Of a DNA stretch of 64,000 bases, positions 9,801-19,100 are shown piece by piece (the first letter of the stretch is position 1; every line of letters begins with the position of its first letter). Source of the DNA: Phycisphaerae bacterium. Lineage in GTDB: Bacteria; Planctomycetota; Phycisphaerae; UBA1845; Fen-1342. The notes beneath the pieces were generated by a model. The model had not been told where the DNA came from, ran no database searches, and saw nothing but the letters and a program-made list of their open reading frames with translations. Both the position numbers and the translations under genes were made by a program. The stretch covers positions 62,001 through 126,000 of the forward strand of contig JAJVHV010000002.1 of the NCBI GenBank assembly GCA_022072445.1, written 5' to 3'.

Positions 9801-10187
9801 CGGGTCGTCGACGTAACCGACGCGCGCAGCGAAGGCGCCGGCGTCGAATGGTGGACCGAAGTGACCGCCCGCGGCGGCGAGGGCATGGTCGTCAAGCCGT
9901 ACGATTTCGTCGCCCGCGGCCCGCGCGGCCTGATTCAGCCGGCCATCAAGTGCCGCGGCCGCGAATACCTGCGCATCATCTACGGCCCCGAATACACGCT
10001 GCCCGAGCATCTCGAGCGGCTCCGCGCCCGCGCGCTCAACCGCAAGCGCGCTCTCGCCCTGTCCGAGTTCGCGCTGGGTATCGAGGCCCTGGATCGCTTC
10101 GTCCGACGCGAACCCCTCCGCCGCACGCACGAATGCGTCTTCGGCATCCTGGCGCTGGAGAGCGAGCCGGTCGATCCGCGGCTCTGA
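6822..10187 (+). CDS. pnkp: Polynucleotide kinase-phosphatase Pnkp with inserted Nudix domain
   Basis: 1121 codons from TTG at 6822 (TTGA overlap with hen1). Domain order: kinase with P-loop GPSGSGKST (residues 15-23); metallophosphatase with Asp188-x-His190, GDLVDRG (308-314) and GNHD (338-341); a complete Nudix box (GX5EX7REUXEEXGU, residues 548-570) in a 130-150-residue segment; then the ligase with VLGKR-like entry (LLGKRIISTRL), LPPTMSPCETS and the nucleotidyl lysine Lys754 in EKHMGSR. The protein heals broken RNA ends and, with Hen1, seals them. Ordinary bacterial Pnkp is about 850 residues; the excess here is the Nudix domain plus two low-complexity insertions, one of 63-bp tandem repeats after residue 206 inside the phosphatase, and one Pro/Ala/Gly-rich stretch near 870-915 in the ligase. 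Confidence 0.92.
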   Translation: MTIAIPELALVVLVGPSGSGKSTFARRHFKPTEVLSSDNCRALVSDDENDLSATGDAFDILHYVAAKRLAAGRLTVIDATSVKPEDRKPLVQLARDYHCLPVAIVFDVGAGICAERNAQRQDRSNLRSELIRNQQSAMRRGLRFLRKEGFRHVYRLETPEEVDAAIIQREPLWNNLRHDHGPFDIIGDVHGCFDELVELLGRLGYAVAERHEAAQPRSHEESHEATQPRSLGEGDAPTGAAVASALRGHAPSARPDDAQTPPVASALRGHAPSARPDDAQTPPVASALRGHAGFHITPPPGRKAVFLGDLVDRGPGIPQVLRLVMSMVADGVALCVPGNHDVKLMRKLRGKDVQITHGLAESLAQLEAESPEFRQQAADFIDELVSHYVLDDGRLVVAHAGMKAEMQGRGSGKVREFALYGETTGETDEFGLPVRYNWAAEYRGQATVVYGHTPVPEPEWLNRTINIDTGCVFGGRLTALRYPELERVSVSARRVYAEPRKPFLGREFGTRRDGITYAPRTGACAVIRADDGRVAIMRTPMGDFLPGGGADPGETAEQTLRREVLEECGCDVRIGREIGQAAEYVDSRDAGPVRKQIAFFEAALGERIRQPSEPDHQLVWLDAVDAARGMAHESHAWAIREVTNPVSPVPTGACSNAGLPVQHAYDDVLDLADLLGKRIISTRLHRSVIISAERGAAALEVMSRFAANPKWLIYLPPTMSPCETSQEPDRLEHPRDAFAYYRDHGQPRVVCQEKHMGSRAVVIVCRQASVARRRFGVVEDGRGIVYTRTGRRFFDDPAHETELLNRVDAALIASGLWDDLQTDWICLDCELMPWSAKAKALLQEQYAAVGAASRAALADAALLLDRAHAGATPPTTEPVRGPCPDSAGPAGASSACPGLAGSAGEAPPGSDRPAPLSALRDRIRQRALLVDRYVLAYQQYCWSVASIADLKVAPFHILATEGRVYADRDHAWHMNTLAQLCAAGDGVLLATPFRVVDVTDARSEGAGVEWWTEVTARGGEGMVVKPYDFVARGPRGLIQPAIKCRGREYLRIIYGPEYTLPEHLERLRARALNRKRALALSEFALGIEALDRFVRREPLRRTHECVFGILALESEPVDPRL
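7545..7697. repeat. 63-bp in-frame tandem repeat inside pnkp
   Basis: Units begin at 7545, 7608 and 7671 (the third is partial). Each encodes 21 residues beginning VASALRGHA and ending DDAQTPP, and the period is a multiple of three so the frame is kept. The preceding bases 7445-7515 are a further repetitive stretch built on CCACGAAG/CCACGCAG. The insertion falls between the first two phosphatase motifs (GDVHG and GDLVDRG), presumably in a surface loop. Confidence 0.85.
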
Positions 10188-10207
10188 AGCCGGTGATACT
10201 CCGATGT

Positions 10208-10239
10208 CGAGAGCCGCTCAGCTAATTCCGGGGCTCTCG
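10208..10239. terminator. Hairpin between convergent pnkp and PQQ gene
   Basis: An 8-bp perfect stem (CGAGAGCC / GGCTCTCG) with a 16-base loop lies between the ends of two convergent genes, where a bidirectional terminator would be expected. No T-run follows on either strand, so intrinsic termination is uncertain. Confidence 0.4.
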
Positions 10240-10254
10240 CAAGCTGACACGCGG

Positions 10255-11691
10255 CTATGGGGCCGCGATGCAATAGAGGTGTTCGCGGCCACGCAGATAC
10301 AGCTCGTGATCCACGATCGCCGGCGAGGCGTCGAAGCCGTCGTCCAGCGTGTTGACCGCCAGCACGCTGTAATCGCCTCCGTGCTTGAGAACCGCCGTCT
10401 TGCCGTCCCGTCCGACCACATAGACGCGGCCGGCCGCGGCGACGGGCGAGGCGTAGACGCCCTGAACGCCCTCGATGCGCTGCGGGCCAAAGCGTTTCTC
10501 GCCGCTGCGCGCGTTGAGGCACGTCAGCATGGCCCGGTTGTTCTCGAGGAAGTAGAGCCCGCCGTCGTAGAGCAGTGGCGAAGGCACATAGGGCGTGTCC
10601 TGATCGTACTTCCAGGCGATGGCGCCGCCGTCCTTGGATAGATCGCCGCGGGCCTCCGCCAGCCGGATGGCGCGCAGCGCCGCGCCGCGAAAGCCGCTCA
10701 TGACGACCAGCATGCCGTCCTGATAGACGGCCGACGGAATGACGTTCGCGGTCAGGCCGGCGTCTTCCCACACGACGTCGCCGCTGGCCAGGTCGTAGCT
10801 GATGACGCGGTTGGTGCCCGTGGTGATGACCTGCGGCTTGCCCTTCACGTCGACGATCAGCGGCGTAGACCACGTTGTCGGCTCATCGCGCGGTTTGCGC
10901 CAGCGCTCCCGCCCGGTACGGGCGTCGAGCGCGACGATGAAGTCGTCGCCTTCGTGGTCCCAGTTGACGACGAGCGTGTCGCCAAACAGCGCGGGCGAGC
11001 TCCCTTCGCCAAAGCTGCTGCGAGTCCGCATGTCGCCGAGATCCACGTTCCACGCTGGGTTGCCTTGCATGTCGACGCAGAACAGCCCAGCCGAGCCGAA
11101 CGAGGCGTAAACGCGGTCGCCGTCGGTGATCGGCGAAGCAGAGGCGAACGTGCCGTCGGGGTGGGTTCCGTCATGCGGCACGCCGCGGTACGCCGCCTTC
11201 TGCCAGATGGTCTTGCCGTCGGCGCGGTTCAGGCACAGCACAGCAAATTCGTGTACGTTCTTCGGCTTCTCGCCACCGCCGCGCCCGCCCCCACCGCCGC
11301 GCCGGCGACGCTCGGGCGGCGGGGCGTCCTGCTCCTGGGGCAGGCCGTTGAACGCCATCGCAGCAGCCGACGTGTCCGCCGGGCGCTCGGCCCAGCCGCC
11401 GGAGCGCTCCGTGTTGCCGGTCGTCGACGCGACCTGCTCGGTCTTGATCGCCGTCAGAAGATAAATGCGGTCTTTCCAGACGATCGGGCTGGAGTGACCC
11501 CGGCCGGGGATGGCGACTTTCCAGCGGACGTTCTTCGACTCGCTCCACTCCGTCGGCGGGTCGCCATGCAGTGCCGTGCCATTGGCCAGCGGGCCGCGCC
11601 ACTGGTGCCAGTATCGCTCGCCGCCCGGCGGGGTGCCGGCCGACTGCGAGAGACAGGCGCACAGAAGCGGAAGAAGTAGATCATGGGGCAT
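10255..11691 (-). CDS. Secreted PQQ-like beta-propeller repeat protein
   Basis: 478 codons. A short signal peptide (MPHDLLLPLLCACLSQSAG) is followed by WHQWRGP, then repeated blade-like units: SSPIVWKDRIYLLTA, LNRADGKTIWQ, DGDRVYASFGSAGLFCVD, LDARTGRERW, DLASGDVVWED. These are the PQQ/BamB-type propeller repeats very common in exported planctomycete proteins. A Gly/Arg-rich low-complexity stretch (RRRRGGGGGRGGGE) interrupts the early blades. It probably acts in the periplasm or on the cell surface; whether it binds a quinone cofactor cannot be told. It is convergent with pnkp and divergent from the sulfatase-like gene. Confidence 0.78.
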   Translation of the reverse strand: MPHDLLLPLLCACLSQSAGTPPGGERYWHQWRGPLANGTALHGDPPTEWSESKNVRWKVAIPGRGHSSPIVWKDRIYLLTAIKTEQVASTTGNTERSGGWAERPADTSAAAMAFNGLPQEQDAPPPERRRRGGGGGRGGGEKPKNVHEFAVLCLNRADGKTIWQKAAYRGVPHDGTHPDGTFASASPITDGDRVYASFGSAGLFCVDMQGNPAWNVDLGDMRTRSSFGEGSSPALFGDTLVVNWDHEGDDFIVALDARTGRERWRKPRDEPTTWSTPLIVDVKGKPQVITTGTNRVISYDLASGDVVWEDAGLTANVIPSAVYQDGMLVVMSGFRGAALRAIRLAEARGDLSKDGGAIAWKYDQDTPYVPSPLLYDGGLYFLENNRAMLTCLNARSGEKRFGPQRIEGVQGVYASPVAAAGRVYVVGRDGKTAVLKHGGDYSVLAVNTLDDGFDASPAIVDHELYLRGREHLYCIAAP

Positions 11692-11877
11692 GGCTGGCTC
11701 CGGTGAACTGGGTGGTTGGCGGCCGCCGGCATGTTAGGTGATTTCGGCGGTGCGTGCGAGGCGTCCGGGCTGCTGGTTCGAGGACCGCCGGTTCGATAGC
11801 ATGCTGCGCCGTTGGGACCGCATGGCTCGCGATTCGGACCGGTCCGCGATCGTCAGTCCACCCCCGGGAAATACCGC

Positions 11878-13347
11878 ATGCGCGTGCGAATCTGGCAGAT
11901 GGCGGCGGCGGTGATGGCGCTCACGGCCGCGATCACAAGCTGTCAATCCGGCGGGCCGCGTCTGGCGGCGCGGCACGTGATCATCATCTCGCTCGACACG
12001 ACGCGCGCGGATTTTTTCGGTTGCTATGGCAACAAGTGGATTCAGACGCCGCGGCTTGATCGCCTCGCGCGGCAGTCGATCCTGCTGTCGAATTACATGA
12101 CCGTCGTGCCGACGACCCTGCCGTCGCACGCGACGCTTTTCACCGGCACATATCCGCACACGCACGGCACGCCCAGCAACGGCTTCGTCGTCAATGCGGA
12201 CAACGTCATGCTGACCGAAATTCTCAAGGAGGCCGGTTTCCACACCGCGGGCTTTCTCGGTTCATTCGCACTCGACAGCCGGTTCGAGTTCGATCAGGGC
12301 TTCGATCACTACGATGAAAAGTTCGATCGGCTGTTCGGAACGCACGGCTACGAGCAGGACGAGCGTTCGGCCGAGTCGGTGACCAACGCGGCGATTGCGT
12401 ACCTCGATCAGCTCGGAACGCCGCGCAACCTGTTCCTCTTCGTGCACTACTTCGACCCGCACACACCCTACCAGCCGCCGCCGCCCTACGACCGGCTCTA
12501 CGATCGCACGGGCGGCGCGGGCTTGACGCCCATTGGCCAGGTTCGGCAGATGTGCGGCGCGTCGGGCGGGCGCGAATTCCCCGAGGCAACGCGCTGGGCG
12601 CAGCGCTACGCGGGCGAAGTCTCCTACATGGACGAGCACGTCGGGCGACTGCTCGACGACCTCGAGCACCGCGGCATCCTGGATGATGCGCTGCTGATCG
12701 TCGCCAGCGACCACGGCGAGAATCACTGGGAGCACGCCGACTACTTCGATCACGGCTCGGCCGTCTACGAGACGACGCTGCGCGGCGTCGGCATGATACG
12801 CCTGCCCAAGGGCCGGCATGGGGGAACGCGGCTCGACGCGCCGGTCGCCAGCATCGACATCCTGCCGACCATCCTTCGCTTCCTGGGACTGCCCTCACCC
12901 GCGCGGGTCGAAGGCGAGGCGCTCGATCTGGACGCACCGGCCGCGCCGCGCGGCGATCGGGCACTGTTGGCCGAAGCGACCGAGCCGTGGATTCCGCCGG
13001 GAGAGTCGCGCTGGGCCAACGCGCGAAAAATGCGCAGCGCTCGCGCCGGGCGTTACAAGCTCGTCCAATCGCCGATCAGCGAACGCGAGGCGCTTTACGA
13101 CGTCGCGGCCGATCCGCTTGAGCAGACCGATCTGCTGCCTGCTGCCACCGCCGAACTGACCGCGACAGCCGCGGCGCTGCGCTCGCAGCTCGCCGCCTGG
13201 GGTGCCGCGGCAAACCCGCTGCCGTCGCACTTCGACGCGAGTCTCCGCGACGACACCATGCGACGGCTGAAGGCCATGGGCTACCTGGGCGGGGATGACG
13301 CCGGACCGACGACGCGCGGCGCCGCCAGCGGACCGGAAGCGCCTTGA
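11878..13347 (+). CDS. Sulfatase-like hydrolase, predicted lipoprotein
   Basis: 489 codons from ATG 11878, chosen because it begins a lipoprotein signal with lipobox ITSC (Cys22). The mature part opens with HVIIISLDTTRADFFGCYG, the metal-binding start of the alkaline-phosphatase/sulfatase superfamily, followed by NYMTVVPTTLPSHATLFTG and later VASDHGENHWEH (metal ligands). In true sulfatases the position before x-P-S-R is a Cys or Ser converted to formylglycine; here it is Thr80 and the Arg is His84. The enzyme is therefore more likely a phospho- or phosphonate-ester hydrolase, or an unconverted relative, than a standard sulfatase. It would be anchored in a membrane facing the periplasm. Confidence 0.78.
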   Translation: MRVRIWQMAAAVMALTAAITSCQSGGPRLAARHVIIISLDTTRADFFGCYGNKWIQTPRLDRLARQSILLSNYMTVVPTTLPSHATLFTGTYPHTHGTPSNGFVVNADNVMLTEILKEAGFHTAGFLGSFALDSRFEFDQGFDHYDEKFDRLFGTHGYEQDERSAESVTNAAIAYLDQLGTPRNLFLFVHYFDPHTPYQPPPPYDRLYDRTGGAGLTPIGQVRQMCGASGGREFPEATRWAQRYAGEVSYMDEHVGRLLDDLEHRGILDDALLIVASDHGENHWEHADYFDHGSAVYETTLRGVGMIRLPKGRHGGTRLDAPVASIDILPTILRFLGLPSPARVEGEALDLDAPAAPRGDRALLAEATEPWIPPGESRWANARKMRSARAGRYKLVQSPISEREALYDVAADPLEQTDLLPAATAELTATAAALRSQLAAWGAAANPLPSHFDASLRDDTMRRLKAMGYLGGDDAGPTTRGAASGPEAP

Positions 13348-13474
13348 GCAGGCCGCACAAACCGGCCGATCAGGGCCGCCGGCGGCCGCCTGTTGACTCG
13401 GAGAGCGTTCGAGTAAGATCGGTACGCCGAAACATGTGGCTATCTCGCGCCCATCGAGGTCTCCGACCGCATCC

Positions 13475-16156
13475 ATGACCACGTTTGTTGCCGTGGGCCT
13501 GCTCATCGCCGGACAGGCCACCACGCCGCCGCCCAGCACCAGCACGACGCAGTCGACCAGCGCGCCGTCCATTTCCTACCACGCCGAGCCCGCATCCAAC
13601 GACTGGGCCACCGCGGGCGTCGAACACCTGCATTTCGCCTCTGCCGATTTGAACGGCGATCGAATGGACGACATCGTGACCATCGGCGGCGACCGCAAGC
13701 TGTATTGGACGCAGACCGTCGGCGGCTGGAAGGCGGCACCCTGGAAGCCGGCGCGCGACGAGCTGACGCCCGAGGGGGTGGTGGCGTTCGAGAGCGGTGG
13801 GGGGGCGGTGTTGTTGGCAACGGCGTCGCGCGTGCAGATCCTGCGCGGGCCGCAGCTCGCTGTCGAGCGCGAGATCGAAGCGCCCGGCGGCCGGCACATC
13901 CGCGCGCTGCGGCTGAGCGGGAGCGAGATTCGCGCCGAACTTGAAAATGGAGAAGTTACGACGATCGGCGAGTTCGCGCCGCACGCGCCATCGGCCAGCG
14001 CGAGCGCCGCTGCTTCGACATCCACGACTCAGCCGACCTCGGCGCCGGACGCCGCTGCATCGGCGGCCAGTGCTCCCGCGTGGACGCTTCCAGTCGTCGC
14101 GCCGCCGCCATACCAGCCGGATGCCCCGCTCGTGCGCCAGTTCGCCGGCGACATCTCGGGAGATGGAATTCCCGACGCGATCGGCGTGTTCCGCGCGTCG
14201 CGCTACGGCGACCAGCTCGAACTGCGCGTCGCCGTGACGCCGCACACGGGCTCGGGCGACTCGGACGGTGATGGATTGACCGACGAGCGCGAAATGGCGC
14301 TGCGGAGTAACCCGCTCGATCGCGACACCGACGACGACGGTCTTCCTGACGGATGGGAGGTGCTCGGCCTGCCGCGAAACGTCGACGCCGGCGCGACCAC
14401 GCAACTCAGCCCGATCCGTCAGGACGTGATCGTCGCGGTGGCGCTCTACGAGCAGGTCGATCGGGCTGCCTTCGAACGTGAATTGCCGCGTATCAAGGAC
14501 CTCTACCGCGGGCTGGCATGCTCCAACCCGGACGGCTCGCCGGGCGTCGAGGTCCACTTCCGATTCGACCCGCCCGTGCTCAAGGAGCAGCAGCTCAACG
14601 GCGGCTGGGCCGAGGTCGGCGCGGCCCGCTTTCCGCTGGCGCAGCGCGGCATGCTGCACTGGATGCAGGTGACACCCTGGGGCGGCGGACAGGCCATGCA
14701 AACCGGGGACATGGGCGGCTGCGGCGCCGGATACGCCGTCTTCGCACACGAGTTCGGACATCAGCTCGGCCTCTCGCATACCGGCGACTCGGCCCCGGCC
14801 TGGTGCCCGCTCTACCCGTCGCTGATGAGCTACGCGTTCAGCTACTCACTCAATGGCGACGCAAACGCCATCCGGTTCTCCGACGGGCGCTTCCGCGAAA
14901 CCGTACTGAACGAGGAGCAGCTCAGCGAAAAGCTGCCCTACCCGTTCGAAGCGCTGCGCTATCTCGCCGCGCCGCCTTTCCGATACAAGCTCGCCGACGA
15001 CGGCGCCGGCGGCACGCTGATCGACTGGAATCACAACGGCACGTTCGACAACGGACCGGTGTCGGCGGACATCAACTACGGCGGCTCGACCGATTGCGGC
15101 GAGCGCATCCCGCTGGAGCAGATCGGTGCGGGGCCGGCGCTCGCTTACGTTGGGGCGCGCTGCTGCCTGGTGACGCTCGACCAATCGCAGTCAATCTTGT
15201 CGATCCAGCAGTATCTGGGCGCGCAGAAGTGGACCGACAAAAAGGCGATTGCCGGCGCCGCCACGACGCACGAGCCGCTGCTGGTCGGGACCGCGACGCA
15301 TGGCTACGTATTTCACCGCGCGCCGCAGGGCTGGTTCGTGACGCGCTTCGCCGCCCCCGATCCGCCCGCGGAGGGAACCGGCAACGCCCACGTCACGATC
15401 GAGGCTCCATTCCACCTCGCCGACCTGCCGCGTGTGGAGCTGAGCGCCGGACGCGTGACGGTCGCGGGCGCCGACGGCGCAACCAGGGACCGTATCCTGC
15501 TCGTCGCCCGGCGCGACGACGACCGGCTCGAGACGTTCTGGCTGGAGTACAGCGACAAGTTCGTGCTGACACGCGGCCGCGAGCTGGAGCTGCGTTCACA
15601 GACGCCGGTCGGCATTGCCCAGAGTCCGGTTGACAAGCGGATCGTGCTGGCGAGCTCGTTCACCAACTCGCGCGGCGCGCCGCTCTGCATGCGCGTGTCA
15701 TACTTCGACCTCGCCGGAGAAATCCTCGTCGAGCGCGAGACGCTTTGGACGCGCGGCGAGCCCAGCGGGAACAGTTGCGTCACCCGGCCGGTCGTATTCT
15801 TCACCGACGGCGGCGAGCTGAACATCGTCCACACGGCCATGCCGTCCGCCAACGGCCTGATGACGGCCTGGCGCACGCGCCGCATCGGCAACCAGGAGCT
15901 CGACGAAGGCTGGCTGACGTGTCTGCTGTACGACGTGTGGACCGCGACGCGCTGCCCGGTCGCGTTCGCCAACGGCCCGCAAGGCGCGATCTACGCCTTT
16001 CGCTGGGACGCCGACGGCTGGACCAGGAACAACACGCTGCTGATGTGCTACCGCGGGCTGGGAATTTCCGGCGAGCCGATGCGCGACTTCAACGACGGCG
16101 AGAAAGTCAGCCGTTTTGGCCTGACGCACTCCATCCTCTGGATGCAGCCGGAGTGA
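13475..16156 (+). CDS. Secreted metzincin-type metalloprotease with Ca-binding repeats
   Basis: 893 codons from ATG 13475, which starts a signal peptide (MTTFVAVGLLIAGQA); the longer frame adds only 13 unlikely residues. A Ser/Thr/Pro-rich linker is followed by FG-GAP-like NGDRMDDIVTIGG, another linker, then thrombospondin type-3-like GDSDGDGLTDERE and DRDTDDDGLPDGWE calcium repeats. The zinc motif HEFGHQLGLSH (His425, Glu426, His429, His435) and a following SLMSYAFS Met-turn indicate a metzincin peptidase. The C-terminal 400 residues look like a beta-rich repeat domain. Probably a secreted protease; substrate unknown. It stands alone between a sulfatase-like gene and a convergent proline-catabolism gene. 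Confidence 0.72.
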   Translation: MTTFVAVGLLIAGQATTPPPSTSTTQSTSAPSISYHAEPASNDWATAGVEHLHFASADLNGDRMDDIVTIGGDRKLYWTQTVGGWKAAPWKPARDELTPEGVVAFESGGGAVLLATASRVQILRGPQLAVEREIEAPGGRHIRALRLSGSEIRAELENGEVTTIGEFAPHAPSASASAAASTSTTQPTSAPDAAASAASAPAWTLPVVAPPPYQPDAPLVRQFAGDISGDGIPDAIGVFRASRYGDQLELRVAVTPHTGSGDSDGDGLTDEREMALRSNPLDRDTDDDGLPDGWEVLGLPRNVDAGATTQLSPIRQDVIVAVALYEQVDRAAFERELPRIKDLYRGLACSNPDGSPGVEVHFRFDPPVLKEQQLNGGWAEVGAARFPLAQRGMLHWMQVTPWGGGQAMQTGDMGGCGAGYAVFAHEFGHQLGLSHTGDSAPAWCPLYPSLMSYAFSYSLNGDANAIRFSDGRFRETVLNEEQLSEKLPYPFEALRYLAAPPFRYKLADDGAGGTLIDWNHNGTFDNGPVSADINYGGSTDCGERIPLEQIGAGPALAYVGARCCLVTLDQSQSILSIQQYLGAQKWTDKKAIAGAATTHEPLLVGTATHGYVFHRAPQGWFVTRFAAPDPPAEGTGNAHVTIEAPFHLADLPRVELSAGRVTVAGADGATRDRILLVARRDDDRLETFWLEYSDKFVLTRGRELELRSQTPVGIAQSPVDKRIVLASSFTNSRGAPLCMRVSYFDLAGEILVERETLWTRGEPSGNSCVTRPVVFFTDGGELNIVHTAMPSANGLMTAWRTRRIGNQELDEGWLTCLLYDVWTATRCPVAFANGPQGAIYAFRWDADGWTRNNTLLMCYRGLGISGEPMRDFNDGEKVSRFGLTHSILWMQPE

Positions 16157-16177
16157 GCATCGCCAGCGAGCCGCCGA

Positions 16178-19100
16178 TCAGAGCGCCTCGACCACTTCCT
16201 CGCTCGGCGCGAAGCCGCGCCGCAGCGTGTTCTCCGTAATGCAGCGCGGCTCGCAGAACTGGATCAGATAGTCCGGTCCGCCAGCCTTGCTCCCGATACC
16301 CGACATCTTGAACCCGCCGAACGGCTGCACGTCGACCAGCGCGCCCGTGATCTTGCGGTTGATGTAGAAATTGCCGCACTCGCATTCGCGCCGCGCCAGC
16401 GCGATGTGCGCCGGGCTGCGGCTGAAGATCCCGCCGGTGAGCGCGAAATCCGTGCCGTTGAAGATCTCGATCGCCGCTTCGATGCTCGCCGCCCGGAGCA
16501 GTGCCAGCACCGGTCCGAAGATTTCCTCCCGTGCAATCCGCGCCGTCGGCGGCACGTCGGCGAAAACCGTCGGGCCGATGTAGTAGCCCCCAGCCGTCGC
16601 TCGAATCAACGCGTCGGTGTCCGACTCCAGCACACAGCGCGCCTCGCCCCGGCCGACCTCGACGTATTCGCGAATCGCGTTGAACGCCGCCTTGTCGATC
16701 ACCGGCGGAATCATCGTCCCCGGCTCGTCCGCCGGTCCGACGCGGATCGACCGGGCCGCGTCCACCAGCCGCTGCACAAAACGCTCGTAGAGCGGACCGA
16801 TGACGATCGCCCGCGAGCACGCCGAGCACTTCTGCCCCGCGTAGCCGAACGCGCTGGCCAGCACGCCCTTGATGGCCTCGTCCAGGTCGGCGTCCGAGTC
16901 GACGATGATCGCGTTCTTGCCGCCCATTTCGGCGATGACCTTCTTGAGCGCCGGCTGCGACGTCGCGGATTCAGCCGCCATCCGGTTGATGCGGCAGCCG
17001 ACCTCCCGCGAACCGGTGAACGCGACCATGGACACCTGCGGGTGCTTCACGAGCAACTCGCCGACCGTCGCGCCCGGACCGGGCAGGTAGTTCAGCACGC
17101 CTTTGGGCAGGCCGGCCGCCTCGAACATCTCCATCAGCCGATAGGCGATCACCATCGCCGGCGCCGCGGGCTTCATGATGACCGTGTTGCCGGTCACCAG
17201 CGCGGCGGCGGTCATGCCGGTCAGAATCGCCAGCGGAAAATTCCACGGACTGATCGCTGTCACCACGCCGCGCGGCGCGTAGAAATACTCGTTGGTCTCG
17301 CCCGCATTGTCGCGCCGGCGGACGTTCTCGGCCATGCGGATCATTTCGCGCCCGTAGAAGACGCAGAAGTCGATCGCTTCCGATACGTCCGCGTCGGCCT
17401 CGCGCCACGGCTTGCCGCACTCGATCGTCATGAGCGCCGCCAGGTCGAAACGCCGCTCCTTCATGATGTCGGCGACGCGGAACAGAAACTCGGCGCGTTC
17501 CTCCGGCGCCACCCCGCGCCAGGTGCGAAACGCCCGGGCCGCCGCCGCAACCGCCTTCTCGGCCAGGGCTGCGTCGGCCTGCGCCACGCGCCCGACGACT
17601 TCGGCCGGCCGCGACGGATTCAGCGAGTCGCGCAGCGCGTCCGTGCGGATCCGCTGCCCGTCGATCACCAGCGGGTATACTTCGTTGTAGCGCTTCCGCA
17701 CGCCCTCCAACGCCCCGATGATCCGGGCGCGGTTCGGATCCAGCGTAAAGTCCGTGTCGTTCACGTTTTCAAACGGCGGCATGATCACGTCCTCAAACTC
17801 AAACCGCAGCAGCGGCTCCTCCTCGGGCGGGGGCGTCTCGCGTCCGATCTCCTCCGGATCGCGCAGCAGCGCCTCCACCGGCACGTCGTGGCTCTCGGTG
17901 TGCGCCAAAAACGACTCGTTCGCCGTGTTCTCGAGCAAGCGCCGGATCAGGTACGCCATGCCCGGCAGCAGGTCGCCGTACGGCGTGTAGATTCGGCAGC
18001 GCTGGCCCATGTCGACCGCGGCGCGCTTGATCGGATCGCCCATGCCGTAAAGCATCTGCAATTCGAACGCTTCTCCGGGCACTTCCCACAGCTCGCGCAG
18101 CGCCATGGCGTGCGACAGGCTGCGCACGTTGTGGCTGCCGAAGGCCGTGTGCACCAGATCATGGTTGGCCAGCAGCGTCCGCGTGATACGCTCGTAGCAC
18201 GCGTCCGACTGCCACTTCTGCTCCCACACCGGGCACGCCCAGCCGCGCTGCCGCGAAAGCACCGTCTCGGTGTCCCAGTACGCGCCTTTCACCAGCCGCA
18301 CGCCGATCGGCGTCCCGCGTTGCCGCACCCACTCCAGCAGCTCGCCGACGTCGCGCTCGCAGTCTTTCAGATACGCCTGAAGCACCAGGCCGAAATGCGG
18401 GTAGTCGCGGAACTCCTCCTCCATGAAAAGCTCGCGGCAGATCGCCAGCGTCAGCCTCTTGATCGCCGAGTGCTCCATGTCGACGTGAACGTGACAGCCA
18501 GCGTCGCGGCCGCGCCGCAGCAGCGGCCGCAGCCGCTCCTTGACGGCCCGCTTGCACGTCTCGGGGTCGATCGGATCGAACTGCGAATAGAGCGACGTGA
18601 GCTTCACCGACACGTTGACGCGCGGCAGCTCGCGCCCATCCGCACGGTCGATCTGCGGCACCGCCGGCCAGGTGCGCGAGAGCCGCGACAGATTGTCGAT
18701 CAGCGACAGATACACCGCCTGATAATGCTCGGACTCCCTTTCCGACAGCGCCGTCTCGCCCAGCACGTCCACCGTGAACGCCATCCGCTGGTCGCGCAAT
18801 CGCCGGATCGTGCGGGCCGTCTCCTCCGGCGTCGAGCCGGCGATGAAACGCTGCGCCATGCCGTAAGACGACTTGCGCGCCACCCACGCGATCAGCCGCG
18901 GCCAGGCCGCATCCAGCCGCTCGAAGTCCATCGCACGCGAAACCCAGCGCACCAGCAGGTCGTCCCGATCCGGCTCCAGCTCCGCCAGCGCCGTCGACGA
19001 ACTCTCGTGTTCGTGGCCGCCCGTCGCATGCGCGGCGGGTGCGTGGTCGTTGCCGTCGTGGCCGCTGCCGCTGCGGCCGTTTCGAACGAAGTATTCCTTG

